Notes: a model not told the origin generated them from the sequence alone. Positions 1 to 9,348 are shown, numbered from the stretch's first letter. The stretch is DNA of 64,000 bases from JACVRW01 sp963837445 (GCA_963837445.1 CAWINK010000020.1:1-64000), one strand, 5' to 3'. A program made the numbers and translations.

Positions 1-874
1 GCGCCTCCCCGATGCGTGTGCCGCCGGACCAATCGCCGGCGGCGGCCGCGGCGCGGTCGAGCGCGCGGTCCGGGTCGCGTCCGGCAAGCTCAGCGGTCAC
101 GCGGGTGAGCCTGGTGCCGAACACGAACGCCTCCACGCGTCGGCGCGCCGCGACGCACGCCTGCATGTACTGGAGCAGCATGCGCGCGTAGGGCTCCATC
201 GAGCCGGACACGTCACACACGAGCACCAGCGGCCGCGGACGCTCGGCCGGCTCGCGCCAGTGGCGCTCGAACGGGTCGCCGCCGGTGCGCAGCGACGAGC
301 GGATCGTCCGGCGCAGGTCCGGGCGGGCAGCGTGCGGCGGCGCGCCGCGGCGCCGGGCGGGGCGCGTGCGGCGGCTGGGGCGCCTGGGGCCGGTCCCCGC
401 GATCCGCCGGATCAGTCGCCGCGCCAGGCGCCGCTCGGCGTCGGTGTAGTCGGCGAAGTCCTTGTCGCGGAGCAGCTCCGCGTCCGACCACGCGGCGGGC
501 ACCACGTCCACCTCCGCGTCCACCGGCACGCCCACCTCCTTACCGGGCACGGCCACGCGCGGCAGGACGAGCGAAGCCACATCGTCGAGCAGCTCCGGCG
601 GCTCGGTCAGCTCACGCGGCGCGGCGAACACCTCGGCGAAGGCCGCATCGAACGCCGCGAAATCATCACGACGTGAGCACAACGCGGCCCGGAGGGCGAA
701 GTAGGCGGTGCTGCGGTCGGCGGGATCGACGGCCGCAAGAGCGCGATGAGCGCCGAGCAGCTCGTCGATGCCAACCCGAGCACCCCCGGCGCGCATGGCG
801 GCTGCGAGCAGGGCGAGCTGCCCGGTGAGCCGAGCGCCGAGGCGGCCAGACGCGGAGCGTTCGCGCCTACGCAC
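1..874 (-). CDS. coxE: CoxE-like von Willebrand factor A (VWA) domain protein, 3' end outside window
   Basis: The reading frame starts at a GTG that overlaps the end of the MoxR ATPase gene by 8 bp and runs off the left edge, so about 291 residues are visible. A MIDAS metal-binding motif (DVSGSM) lies near residue 220, followed by the helical/strand pattern of a VWA fold. The N-terminal part is Ala/Arg-rich with conserved-looking acidic helices, as in CoxE proteins. In CO-dehydrogenase clusters CoxD (MoxR ATPase) and CoxE act together in post-translational maturation of the molybdenum active site. That role is inferred from position directly after coxD. A generic MoxR-partner VWA protein is the alternative. 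The C-terminus cannot be judged. Confidence 0.85.
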   Translation of the reverse strand, partial: MRRRERSASGRLGARLTGQLALLAAAMRAGGARVGIDELLGAHRALAAVDPADRSTAYFALRAALCSRRDDFAAFDAAFAEVFAAPRELTEPPELLDDVASLVLPRVAVPGKEVGVPVDAEVDVVPAAWSDAELLRDKDFADYTDAERRLARRLIRRIAGTGPRRPSRRTRPARRRGAPPHAARPDLRRTIRSSLRTGGDPFERHWREPAERPRPLVLVCDVSGSMEPYARMLLQYMQACVAARRRVEAFVFGTRLTRVTAELAGRDPDRALDRAAAAAGDWSGGTRIGEA

Positions 875-1691
875 CGTGCAGCACCCCGCGCTCGCGCGTG
901 CGTTCGATGTCCTCGCGCACCTTCAGGACCACGCCGAGCGTCTCGTCCAGGTCGGCGTCCCCGAGCGCCAGCAGCGCCTGTGCCCACGCGATCGTCTCGC
1001 CCACGCCGGGCAGCTTGTAGAGCTCCTCGCCACGCAGCCGCGCCACGGCGCCGCAGACGCGCTCCGCCAGCTCGTCCGGCACCCCAGGCAGCCGCGCGCG
1101 GACTATCTCCGCCTCGCGCTTCGGTGTCGGGTAGTCGATCCAGTGGTAGAGGCAGCGGCGCTTGAGCGCGTCGTGCAGCTCGCGGGTCCGGTTCGAGGTC
1201 ACGACTACGAGCGGGCGGCGCTCCGCCGTGATCGTCCCCAGCTCAGGGATCGAGACCTGGAAGTCGGACAGGAACTCGAGCAGGAACGCCTCGAACTCGT
1301 CGTCGGCCCGGTCGATCTCGTCGATCAGCAGCACCACCGGCTCGCTGGCCTCGAGAGCCTCGAGCAGCGGGCGCCGCAGCAGGAACCGCTCCGAGTACAG
1401 CGGCTCATCCGCGCCGGCGCGCAGGTGCAGCAGCTGGCGCGGGTAGTCCCAGTCGTAGAGGGCGTGATGCAGGTCGATGCCCTCGTGGCACTGGAGCCGG
1501 ATCAGGCGTGCGCCCACCACCCCCGCCAGCGCCTTCGCCACCTCGGTCTTGCCCACGCCCGCCTCGCCCTCGAGCAGCAGCGGCTGCTCCAGCGTGGCCG
1601 CAAGGTATACGGCAGTGGAGAGGCCCCGGTCAGCGAGATAGCGCTCGCTGGCCAGAGCCTCCTGGACGGCTGCGGGGCTGTCGAGGCTCAG
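867..1691 (-). CDS. coxD: CoxD-like MoxR-family AAA+ ATPase, probable CTG start
   Basis: AAA+ ATPase of 274 residues with Walker A (GEAGVGKTE, about residues 40-48) and Walker B (VVLLIDEIDRAD, about residue 120), ending in GVLHGA. MoxR ATPases remodel metal-cofactor enzymes; CoxD is needed to assemble the Cu/Mo site of CO dehydrogenase, and a like role is inferred here. No ATG, GTG or TTG exists in frame between the upstream in-frame stop and the Walker A motif that would leave a complete domain. The only placement that keeps the domain is a CTG at 1691-1689, overlapping the coxM stop (CTGA) and preceded by GGAGGAGG ten bases upstream. A GTG inside Walker A would destroy the ATP site, so it is rejected as start. 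Confidence 0.85.
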   Translation of the reverse strand: MSLDSPAAVQEALASERYLADRGLSTAVYLAATLEQPLLLEGEAGVGKTEVAKALAGVVGARLIRLQCHEGIDLHHALYDWDYPRQLLHLRAGADEPLYSERFLLRRPLLEALEASEPVVLLIDEIDRADDEFEAFLLEFLSDFQVSIPELGTITAERRPLVVVTSNRTRELHDALKRRCLYHWIDYPTPKREAEIVRARLPGVPDELAERVCGAVARLRGEELYKLPGVGETIAWAQALLALGDADLDETLGVVLKVREDIERTRERGVLHGA

Positions 1692-2533
1692 ACGCTGACA
1701 GCCTCCTCCAGCGCTCTGCGCGTGAGGACGCGTGCGAGGTGGCGCTTGTAGTCGGGCGTCGCGTTCAGGTCACCCGGCGGGTCCGTGCCCTCGGCGGCCT
1801 GCTCGGCCGCGGCCGCGATCGTGCTGGTGTCCAGCTGCCCGCCGCGCAGCACGTCCTCGGCGGCGGTCGCGCGCAGCGGGGTGGCACCCATCTGTGTGAG
1901 CCCGATGCGCACGTCGTCGCAGGTGCCATCGGGGGCGCGGCTCACGAGAGCGCACACGCCGACCATCGCCCAGTCCTCGGCCCGGCGCGTGAACTTGTGG
2001 TAGGCGAACCCGTATCCCTCCAGCGCCGGCAGCCGGATGTCGGTGATCACCTCGTCGTGCGCAAGCGAGGTCGTGAGGTAGTCCTGGAACAGGTCGAGTG
2101 CGGCGATCGTCCGCTCTCCGTTCGGCCCGCGGGCCTCCACCTCCCCCTCAAGGGCCACGAGCACGGTCGGCAGGTCCGATGCCGGATCGCCGTGTGCGAG
2201 CGAGCCTCCGATCGTGCCGCGGTTGCGCACCTGCTGATCGGCGATCTGCGCGGCGGCGTGGGCCACCACGCCGAGCTCGGTCGTCTCCTGGAGATCGGCG
2301 TGCCGCGTCATCGGGCCGATGCGCCAGCCTCCGTTGTGCTGCTGGATGCCGTGCAGGCCGGGGACCTTGCGGAGGTCGATGAGCACGGTCGGCGTGGCCA
2401 GCCGGACCTTCATCAGCGGGAGCAGCGAGTGCCCTCCGGCGAGCAGCTTCGCGTCCTCGCCGTTCTCGTGCAGCATCCGAATCGCCTCCTCGAGGCTCTC
2501 GGGTGCTTCGTAGTCGAAGGGTGCGGTGATCAT
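1688..2533 (-). CDS. coxM: FAD-binding medium subunit of a molybdenum hydroxylase (CoxM-like)
   Basis: The 281-residue protein has the FAD-binding PCMH pattern of xanthine dehydrogenase/CO dehydrogenase medium subunits: an N-terminal AGGHSLLPLMKVRL segment (about residues 32-45) and a RNRGTIGGSLAHGDPASD segment (about residues 105-122) for FAD phosphate contacts. It shuttles electrons from the iron-sulfur subunit to FAD and then to an acceptor. The start ATG overlaps the coxL stop (ATGA), so translation is probably coupled. Length matches the family (about 280-290 aa). Substrate is set by the large subunit, not by this protein. Confidence 0.93.
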   Translation of the reverse strand: MITAPFDYEAPESLEEAIRMLHENGEDAKLLAGGHSLLPLMKVRLATPTVLIDLRKVPGLHGIQQHNGGWRIGPMTRHADLQETTELGVVAHAAAQIADQQVRNRGTIGGSLAHGDPASDLPTVLVALEGEVEARGPNGERTIAALDLFQDYLTTSLAHDEVITDIRLPALEGYGFAYHKFTRRAEDWAMVGVCALVSRAPDGTCDDVRIGLTQMGATPLRATAAEDVLRGGQLDTSTIAAAAEQAAEGTDPPGDLNATPDYKRHLARVLTRRALEEAVSV

Positions 2534-4857
2534 GCGGCACCCCCCTTCTGGATCGCGTCCCAGACCCGCATCGGGGTCATCGGCATGTCGAGCTCGGTCA
2601 CGCCGAGCGGCCTGATCGCGTCGAGCACAGCGGACGCCACAGCGGGCGTGGCGGCGATCGTGCCCGCCTCGCCGACGCCCTTCACGCCGAGCGAGTTCAC
2701 CGGCGAGGGCGTCTCGGTGCGGTCGGTCTCGATGGCCGGAATCTCCGCGGCGGTCGGCAGGGCGTAGTCCACGAACGTGCCCGTCACGAGCTGGCCGTCC
2801 TCGTCGTAGACCACCTGCTCGTAGAGCGCCTGCCCGATCGCGTGCACGATGCCGCCGTGGATCTGGCCGTCGATCAGCATCGGGTTGATCGCCGGGCCGC
2901 AGTCGTCCACGGCCACGTAGCGCACGACCTTGACCTTGCCGGTCTCCGCGTCCACGTCCACCACGCACGCGTGCGCGCCGAAGGGGAACACGAAGTTCTC
3001 CGGGTCGTAGAAGGAGCTCTCCTCGAGCCCGGGCTCGATGTCGGCCGGCAGCTCGTTCGGCGGGATGTGCGCCGCGCCCGAGATCTCGGCCATGGTCATC
3101 GCCTTGTCGGGCGAGCCGCGCACCTGGTACTTGCCGCCGGTCAGCTCGATGTCCTCCGGAGCGGCCTCCAGGAGCGCCGCGCAGATGCGCTTGGCCTTGT
3201 CCTGCACCTTCGTCGCCGCGCGCACGATCGCCTCACCGCCAACCGCCAGCGAGCGCGACCCGTAGGTGTCCCAGCCCCAGGTGCCCTGGTCCGTGTCGCC
3301 GTGGAGCACGTCCACGTTCTGCGGGTCGATCCCCAGGATGTCGCCCGCGATCTGCGCGAAGCTCGTGTCGAGCCCCTGGCCGTGCGGGGAGGTGCCGGTG
3401 TAGACGATCGCGGAGCCGGTGGGTGTGACGCGCACGTTGGCGGACTCCCAGAACGCCGCCTGGAGGCCCACGCCCTGCGGGCCCACGGCACGCGAGGGCG
3501 CGAGGCCGCACACCTCCACCCAGGTCGAGAAGCCCACGCCGCGGTGGATGCCCTGCTCGCGCAGGCTCGCCTGCTCCTCGCGGAACGCGGGGAGGTCGAA
3601 GTTCTCGAGCAGCTTGTCGAGCGTGCCGTGGTAGTCGCCCGAGTCGTAGAAGATCCCGAGCGCGGTCTCGAACGGGAACTCGTCCTTGGGGATGAAGTTC
3701 TTGCGCCGCAGCTCGAGCCGGTCCATGCCGAGCTCGTCGGCGAGCCGGTCCATCATCAGCTCGATCCAGTAGGTGGCCTCGGGCCGGCCCGCGCCGCGGA
3801 TCGCGTCCGTGGCCATCTTGTTGGTGAACACGCCGGTGAAATGCAGGTCGATGTTCGGGATCCGGTAGCAGCCGCCCGCCACCGGGAAGCCGAGCTCCGG
3901 GATGAACGGGGTGAGCAGCTGCTGGTAGGCGCCGAGGTCGGCAATCACCCGCACCTGGCAGGCGGTGAGCGTGCCGTCGCTCTTGGCGCCGAGCTTCACG
4001 TAGTTGATCTGGTCACGCCCGTGGTGGCTCGTGGTCATGTGCTCGGAGCGGGTCTCGACCCACTTCACCGGCCGGCCGAGCCGCTTCGAGAGCGCCAGCA
4101 CCAGCGCCTCCTCGCCATAGGTCTGGAGCTTCGCGCCGAAGCCGCCGCCCACGTCCGGGGCCACCACGCGCAGCTTGTCCTCGGCGATTCCGAGCATGCC
4201 GGAGAACACGAAGCGGGCGATATGCGGGATCTGGGTCGTGGACCACAGCGTGAGGTCGTCGCCTCGAGCCTCGGCCACCGAGCAGCGTGGCTCGATCGGC
4301 GCGCCCGACGTGCGGTGGTTCACGAAGCGGTGCTCGACCGTGACCTCCGCTTCGGCCAGGCCGGCGTCGATGTCGCCGCCCGCCACGGCCCACTCGTGCG
4401 TCTTGTTGGTGCCGAACTGCTCCCAGACGAGCGGCGAGCCTTCCTCGAGCGCCGCCTCCGGGTCCACCACGACCGGCTTCGGGTCGTACTCCACGATCAC
4501 GTCCTCGGCCGCGTCCACCGCTGCGTGCCGGCTCGTGGCCACCACCACCGCCACGGGATCGCCCACGTGCTTCACCTCGCCGCGCTTGAGCGGCCAGTGC
4601 TCTGGGGTCTTGATCTCAACCCCGGGCGGTGCCCACACCATCGGGAGCGGACCTGCGAAGTCGCCGGCCATGTCCTCACCCGTGAGCACGGCCACCACGC
4701 CGCTGCGCTCCTTCGCCGCGGATGTGTCGATCGAGGTGATGGCCGCATGCGCCTCCGGGGAGCGCACCACCACGAGGTGCAGCATGCCTGGGAGGTTGAT
4801 GTCCTCCGTGTAGTTGCCCCGGCCGGTGATCATCCGGGGGTCCTCCTTGCGCTTCAT
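2530..4857 (-). CDS. coxL: Molybdopterin-binding large subunit, xanthine dehydrogenase family (form II CoxL-like)
   Basis: The 775-residue molybdenum hydroxylase catalytic subunit has GGGFGAK near residue 237, an active-site loop AIRGAGRPE near residue 352 and GVGEAGTIA near residue 724 carrying the catalytic Glu. True form I CO dehydrogenases carry AYXCSFR, with the Cys that binds copper; here the loop is RGAGR, as in form II/aldehyde-oxidase-like enzymes, and it has Ile where form II usually has Tyr. A CO-oxidising role is therefore unlikely or unproven; an aldehyde, purine or other N-heterocycle substrate is possible. The gene lies 21 bp downstream of coxS and overlaps coxM by 4 bp. The start ATG leads straight into the conserved GRGNYTEDI. 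Confidence 0.93.
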   Translation of the reverse strand: MKRKEDPRMITGRGNYTEDINLPGMLHLVVVRSPEAHAAITSIDTSAAKERSGVVAVLTGEDMAGDFAGPLPMVWAPPGVEIKTPEHWPLKRGEVKHVGDPVAVVVATSRHAAVDAAEDVIVEYDPKPVVVDPEAALEEGSPLVWEQFGTNKTHEWAVAGGDIDAGLAEAEVTVEHRFVNHRTSGAPIEPRCSVAEARGDDLTLWSTTQIPHIARFVFSGMLGIAEDKLRVVAPDVGGGFGAKLQTYGEEALVLALSKRLGRPVKWVETRSEHMTTSHHGRDQINYVKLGAKSDGTLTACQVRVIADLGAYQQLLTPFIPELGFPVAGGCYRIPNIDLHFTGVFTNKMATDAIRGAGRPEATYWIELMMDRLADELGMDRLELRRKNFIPKDEFPFETALGIFYDSGDYHGTLDKLLENFDLPAFREEQASLREQGIHRGVGFSTWVEVCGLAPSRAVGPQGVGLQAAFWESANVRVTPTGSAIVYTGTSPHGQGLDTSFAQIAGDILGIDPQNVDVLHGDTDQGTWGWDTYGSRSLAVGGEAIVRAATKVQDKAKRICAALLEAAPEDIELTGGKYQVRGSPDKAMTMAEISGAAHIPPNELPADIEPGLEESSFYDPENFVFPFGAHACVVDVDAETGKVKVVRYVAVDDCGPAINPMLIDGQIHGGIVHAIGQALYEQVVYDEDGQLVTGTFVDYALPTAAEIPAIETDRTETPSPVNSLGVKGVGEAGTIAATPAVASAVLDAIRPLGVTELDMPMTPMRVWDAIQKGGAA

Positions 4858-4878
4858 CGGCGTCCCGACGTGGCGTGG

Positions 4879-5358
<480 letters not shown>

Positions 5359-5404
5359 CCGAACTCCCTCCCGGGTCGCGTCTCTCTCCTGCGCTGCGCG
5401 ACCG

Positions 5405-5423
5405 ATGCTACCGCCACTATTGT
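5405..5423. promoter_or_regulatory. Divergent promoter region between coxS and the hydrolase
   Basis: On the minus strand a TAGCAT hexamer (5410-5405) lies about 46 nt before the coxS start, leaving room for its strong ribosome-binding site. On the plus strand TATTGT (5418-5423) ends 8 nt before the hydrolase ATG at 5432, suggesting a leaderless or nearly leaderless transcript. No clear -35 for either. Pattern-based call only. Confidence 0.35.
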
Positions 5424-5431
5424 GGCCGCGA

Positions 5432-6307
5432 ATGGTCACCAAGGATTTTGAGTTCGAGGGCCACCGGCTCGTGTACGACGAGTACGGGAGCGGCGCCCGT
5501 GTTGTGGTTCTGCTCCCGGGGCTGCTCTTCTCCCGCAAGATGCACTCCCCGCTTGCCGAGACGCTCTCGGACAGCGGCTACCGGGTGCTGTGCCTCGACC
5601 TGCTCGGCCACGGCGAGTCAGACCGGCCGCCCGAGATGTGGAACTACGGGATGCTCACCTTCGGCCGCCAGGCGATCGCGCTGCTGGACCATGCCGGGGT
5701 GAAGCAGGCCGTGGTCGGCGGGACCTCGCTCGGCGCCAACGTCACGCTCGAGGCGGCCGCCGCTGCGCCCGAGCGGGTCAAGGGCATGCTGATCGAGATG
5801 CCGGTGCTCGACAACGCGCTGCTCGGGTGCGCCATCGCGTTCACCCCGCTGCTCGTGGGGCTCACCTTCGGGGCCCCCGTCGCCCGGCTGGTGGGTCGTG
5901 GAGCCCGGCTAGTGCCGCGCGGCAGCTGGCTGCTCGGCGACATGATGCTCGACTGGATCGGCCAGGACCCGAAGCCGTCGGCCTCGGTGCTCCAGGGGCT
6001 CTTCTACGGCCGCGTGGCGCCGCCGAGCGACGAGCGGGAGAAGATGACGCAGGAGACGCTCGTGATCGGTCATTACCGCGACCCGATCCACCCCTTCTCC
6101 GACTCCGACATGCTGGTGCGCGAGCTGCCGAACGCGCGCCTGCTCGAGGCCTCCTCGATCCTGGAGCTGCGGCTCACGCCGGAGCGGCTCACGACCGAGA
6201 TCGTCGAGTTCATCGAGCGCTGCTTCAAGCCGCGGCCGAAGGCCGCTCCGCGACGCCGCGCAGCCTCGGGTACCCGGCGCGGTGCCTCACGTCGGCCGTC
6301 CAGCTAA
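5432..6307 (+). CDS. Alpha/beta hydrolase
   Basis: The 291-residue alpha/beta-hydrolase fold protein has the oxyanion/strand segment VVVLLPGLLFSRKMH, an HGESDRP turn and the nucleophile elbow GGTSLGA (about residues 96-102). The usual C-terminal catalytic His is not obvious: the segment that normally carries it reads SILELRLTPERLT. The enzyme may therefore use a different residue or be a non-catalytic homologue. The C-terminus is a basic tail (RRRAASGTRRGASRR). It is divergent from the molybdenum hydroxylase operon, which suggests but does not prove linked control. Substrate unknown. Confidence 0.85.
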   Translation: MVTKDFEFEGHRLVYDEYGSGARVVVLLPGLLFSRKMHSPLAETLSDSGYRVLCLDLLGHGESDRPPEMWNYGMLTFGRQAIALLDHAGVKQAVVGGTSLGANVTLEAAAAAPERVKGMLIEMPVLDNALLGCAIAFTPLLVGLTFGAPVARLVGRGARLVPRGSWLLGDMMLDWIGQDPKPSASVLQGLFYGRVAPPSDEREKMTQETLVIGHYRDPIHPFSDSDMLVRELPNARLLEASSILELRLTPERLTTEIVEFIERCFKPRPKAAPRRRAASGTRRGASRRPSS

Positions 6308-6313
6308 GCGCAA

Positions 6314-6334
6314 GCACCGGGCTCGGCCCGGTGC
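6314..6334 (+). terminator. Stem-loop after the hydrolase gene
   Basis: Perfect 9-bp inverted repeat GCACCGGGC / GCCCGGTGC with a 3-nt loop, seven bases after the hydrolase stop codon. There is no T-run, so it is a terminator-like hairpin or an RNA-stabilising structure. Directly followed by the DUF3105 promoter. Confidence 0.5.
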
Positions 6335-6370
6335 GCTGCGTCCGCATTGGTTCACTACGCTTCGCCACCC

Positions 6371-7087
6371 GTGTCTCACCGCAGAGAGCAGAAGGAGGCG
6401 CTACGCCTCGAGCGCGAGCAGCGCGAGCAGCAGGCACGTGCCGCCGAGCAGCGCAAGAAGATGATCGGCTACGGCGCCGCCTCGGTGCTGGCGATCGCTG
6501 TCGTGGCCGTCGTGATCCTGCTCGCCACCGGCGGTGACGAGGCGGGCAGCGGCCCTGGGAACGCAGGAAATGTCTTCCCGGACGGCGGCAGCTTCCCCGA
6601 GCAGACCCTCTTCGAGGTGGCCCCTGCGGCGGAGGCCGCCGGCTGCGACGTGCGCACGAAGAAGGGCGCCGCGGCCACGCACACCACCGATCTCGCCGAC
6701 AGGATCAAGTACAACACCAACCCGCCCACGACCGGGCGCCACTACGAGATACCTGCCGACGACGGCATCTACGGCGAGGCGCCTCAAGACGAGCAGCTCG
6801 TGCACAACATGGAGCACGGCCGCGTGATCGTCTGGGTGAAGCCGTCGCTGCCCGAGAAGCAGCGGGCCGACATCACGGCGCTCGTCAACGACGACTCCTA
6901 CCAGATGGTGCTGGTGCCGCGGCGCAACATGCCGTACGCGGTGGCGGCAACCGCCTGGGACGCCGACCCGAGGCCGAACGGCACGGGCGAACTGATGCTC
7001 TGTGACGAGGTCAACAACAAGACCTTCGACGCGCTGCGGGCGTTCCGCGACGAGCACCGCTCGCAGGGCCCAGAGGCGATTCCCTAG
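6371..7087 (+). CDS. DUF3105 family membrane-anchored protein
   Basis: The 238-residue protein has a charged N-terminal region (HRREQKEALRLEREQ), one transmembrane segment (about residues 35-55) and an extracytoplasmic domain that looks like DUF3105, including HYEIP and NMEHGRVIVWV. The function of DUF3105 is unknown. The GTG at 6371 is preferred because a TACGCT -10 element (6356-6361) ends 9 nt upstream, pointing to a leaderless message; an ATG 24 nt upstream would overlap that element. The gene stands alone between two hairpins. Confidence 0.8.
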   Translation: MSHRREQKEALRLEREQREQQARAAEQRKKMIGYGAASVLAIAVVAVVILLATGGDEAGSGPGNAGNVFPDGGSFPEQTLFEVAPAAEAAGCDVRTKKGAAATHTTDLADRIKYNTNPPTTGRHYEIPADDGIYGEAPQDEQLVHNMEHGRVIVWVKPSLPEKQRADITALVNDDSYQMVLVPRRNMPYAVAATAWDADPRPNGTGELMLCDEVNNKTFDALRAFRDEHRSQGPEAIP

Positions 7088-7097
7088 GCAATTTCGC

Positions 7098-7118
7098 CTG
7101 CAAAGCTGCGATTTGCAG
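7098..7118 (+). terminator. Hairpin after the DUF3105 gene
   Basis: Perfect 7-bp inverted repeat CTGCAAA / TTTGCAG around a 7-nt loop, ten bases after the stop codon and followed by CATTTCTT. The stretch 7088-7168 is markedly less GC-rich than its surroundings and rich in TGCAA/TTGCA, so it may also hold the promoter of the amidase gene. Confidence 0.45.
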
Positions 7119-7168
7119 CATTTCTTGCGGGAGCGCAACAGGCTGACTGCAACCGTGTTGGGGTTGTA

Positions 7169-8737
7169 GTGAAGCTGCTCGCCTCAGCAGCGGTGTTCCT
7201 GTGCGCCCTGGCCCTCGTCCCGACCGCTCTGGCGGCGACGCCCGCCGACTTCGAGCGGGCGGCGCCCAATGCGGCCAGCGCGAAGGTGACAGCACCGCGC
7301 GCGTTCAACCTGGTGGGCCTGCACTGGCGCGGCAGGGCGACGCCCGACGTGGAGTTGCGAGTGCTCCGTGCGGGCGGCTGGGGGCGCTGGCAGCATCTGG
7401 GGGTGCACGGACAGGGCGCCTCGGACCCGGTCTGGGTCGGCCGGGCCCGCACAGTTCAATACCGGCTCGACAGGCGGGTGCCGGGACTCCGGCTCCACTT
7501 CGTGGCTGTCGGGAAGCGCCGCACGAAGGTTCACGCCGCCCAGGCCACGACCACGCCCTTCCCATACGTCTCGCGTGAGGACTGGGGCGCCTCGAGCTGC
7601 GTGCCGCGCGGGGGACCGGACTACGGGACCGTCAAGGCGGTGCAGGTGCATCACACCGTCTCGCTCAACGACTACACGCCGGAAGAGGCACCGCAGGTCG
7701 TGCTCGCGATCTGCCGCTACCACCGCAACTCGAACGGCTGGAACGACATTGGCTACAACGCGCTCGTCGACAAGTACGGCACGATCTACGAGGGCCGGGC
7801 CGGCGGGCTCGACCAGGCCGTGATCGGGGCGCATGCGCAGGGGTTCAACTCGCAGACCGCGGGGATCGCGAACATCGGGGACTACACGTCCGTCGGTGCG
7901 AGCCCGGAGGCGCTGTCCGCCACGGCCACCTACATCCGCTGGAAGCTAGGCGTGCACGGCCAGCCGGTGTCAGGGCCGGTGACGCTCACGAGCGCGGGCG
8001 GTTCGGCGAGCCGCTACCCCGCGGGCAGCAGGGTCGCACTCGAGCGAGTGAGCGGGCATCGCGACACGGGCAAGACGGCCTGTCCAGGCAACGCGCTCTA
8101 CGACCAGCTCGACGAGATCCGTGCGCTCGTGGAGTCCGGCACGCCCTTCGCGACGTTCTCGGCGCGGGTGACGGCCGCACTGGCCGACCGGCGCGTGGAC
8201 TACGGGGAGATCGTGCCGGTCACCGGAGCGCTGGTGGGACCTGACGGCAACCCGCTCGCCGGGCAGGCGGTGGAGGTGCAGGTGAACAGCGACGACCTCT
8301 GGCGAACCGCCCGCCGGGTCACCACAGGGGCCGACGGCGGCTTCCTGGGTGACCTGAAGCCGGCGAAGCGCATGTACGTGCGGGTGCGCTATCCGGGCAG
8401 CGCGGACGTTCGCGGCTCGGCATCCCCGCGGCTGCTGCTGAACCTGCGCCCGGTGCTGCGCTTCGAGCGCCCGCCGCGGCGCGGCGTGCGCGGCCGCCGC
8501 GTGCAGGTGGCCGGCAGGGTGGCACCGCGCAAGCGCCTGGTGACCGTCGTGTTCCAGCAGCGGATTCGAGGGCACTGGCGGAAGGTGGGCGCGCGGACGG
8601 TGCGCACGCGCCGCGGCCGCTTCAAGACCTCGTTCGTGCCGGCGTTCAGGGCGGCGTATCGGTACTACGCGGCGGTTCGGTCGGATTTGGACACCGACCG
8701 GGGCGCCTCCGAGATCCGCTCGCTGCGAGTGCGCTGA
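7169..8737 (+). CDS. Secreted peptidoglycan recognition protein / N-acetylmuramoyl-L-alanine amidase
   Basis: The 522-residue protein has an N-terminal signal peptide (KLLASAAVFLCALALVPTALA, cleavage after ALA). A small beta domain follows (about residues 40-125). A PGRP/amidase_2 domain (about residues 130-315) holds the zinc ligands His in QVHHTV (about residue 160) and the GHRDTGKTACPG segment (about residues 295-306). The C-terminal 200 residues look like beta-sandwich domains rich in Arg. It should cleave the lactyl bond between muramic acid and L-Ala, or bind peptidoglycan, outside the cell. Start GTG. It lies next to the glycan locus but on its own transcript; the gene ends 3 bp before the convergent sugar transferase. 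Confidence 0.9.
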   Translation: MKLLASAAVFLCALALVPTALAATPADFERAAPNAASAKVTAPRAFNLVGLHWRGRATPDVELRVLRAGGWGRWQHLGVHGQGASDPVWVGRARTVQYRLDRRVPGLRLHFVAVGKRRTKVHAAQATTTPFPYVSREDWGASSCVPRGGPDYGTVKAVQVHHTVSLNDYTPEEAPQVVLAICRYHRNSNGWNDIGYNALVDKYGTIYEGRAGGLDQAVIGAHAQGFNSQTAGIANIGDYTSVGASPEALSATATYIRWKLGVHGQPVSGPVTLTSAGGSASRYPAGSRVALERVSGHRDTGKTACPGNALYDQLDEIRALVESGTPFATFSARVTAALADRRVDYGEIVPVTGALVGPDGNPLAGQAVEVQVNSDDLWRTARRVTTGADGGFLGDLKPAKRMYVRVRYPGSADVRGSASPRLLLNLRPVLRFERPPRRGVRGRRVQVAGRVAPRKRLVTVVFQQRIRGHWRKVGARTVRTRRGRFKTSFVPAFRAAYRYYAAVRSDLDTDRGASEIRSLRVR

Positions 8738-8740
8738 CGC

Positions 8741-9322
8741 CTACCAGCCCTGTTTGAGGTCCTCGGAATACAACCCGTGCCCCGTCGCGAGCATCCGCGC
8801 CGTCCGGGCCAGTATGCGCAGGTCGAGGCGCAGCGAGCGGTGCTCCACGTACCACACGTCCAGCTCGATTCGCTCCGGCCACGGAAGCGAGGTCCGGCCG
8901 TTTATCTGCGCCCATCCGGTGATGCCGGGCCTCACCTCGAGGCGGCGCCGCTGGCGGTCGGTGTAGCGGTCCACCTGCTCCTGCACGGTCGGGCGGGGGC
9001 CCACGATCGACATCTCGCCTCGGATCACGTTGACGAGGTTGGGCAGCTCGTCCAGTGAGAAGCGGCGGAGCAGGCGGCCGGTGCGCGTGATGCGCGGGTC
9101 GCCCTCGAGCACGTAGATGCCCGCGCCAAGCGACTCGGCCCCCGGAACCATCGTGCGCAGCTTCCAGAGCTCGAACGGCCGGCCGTCCCGGCCGACCCTG
9201 AGCTGGCGGTAGAACACGGCCCCGCGGCTCTCCAACCGGATGGCCAGCGCGGCCAGCGCCAGCAGCGGTGCCGTGAGCACCAGCAGCGCCGCGGCGAGCA
9301 CGACGTCGAGTACACGAGTCAA
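8741..9322 (-). CDS. Initiating sugar-1-phosphate transferase (bacterial sugar transferase family)
   Basis: The 193-residue monotopic sugar transferase (PglC/WcaJ C-terminal type) has a single hydrophobic N-terminal helix (about residues 7-28), FELWKLRTMV, ITRTGRLLRRFSLDELPNL, MSIVGPRP and RPGITGWAQINGR motifs. It transfers a sugar phosphate from a UDP-sugar to undecaprenyl phosphate at the inner membrane, the first step of surface-glycan assembly. TTG is the only usable start, since a TAA lies three codons upstream. It is divergent from a glycosyltransferase with 26 bp between. The short single-helix form resembles PglC, which fits a diacetamido- or formamido-sugar pathway elsewhere in the locus. 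Confidence 0.92.
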   Translation of the reverse strand: MTRVLDVVLAAALLVLTAPLLALAALAIRLESRGAVFYRQLRVGRDGRPFELWKLRTMVPGAESLGAGIYVLEGDPRITRTGRLLRRFSLDELPNLVNVIRGEMSIVGPRPTVQEQVDRYTDRQRRRLEVRPGITGWAQINGRTSLPWPERIELDVWYVEHRSLRLDLRILARTARMLATGHGLYSEDLKQGW

Positions 9323-9348
9323 CGCTGGTTACCGTTCGGCCGCACCGA

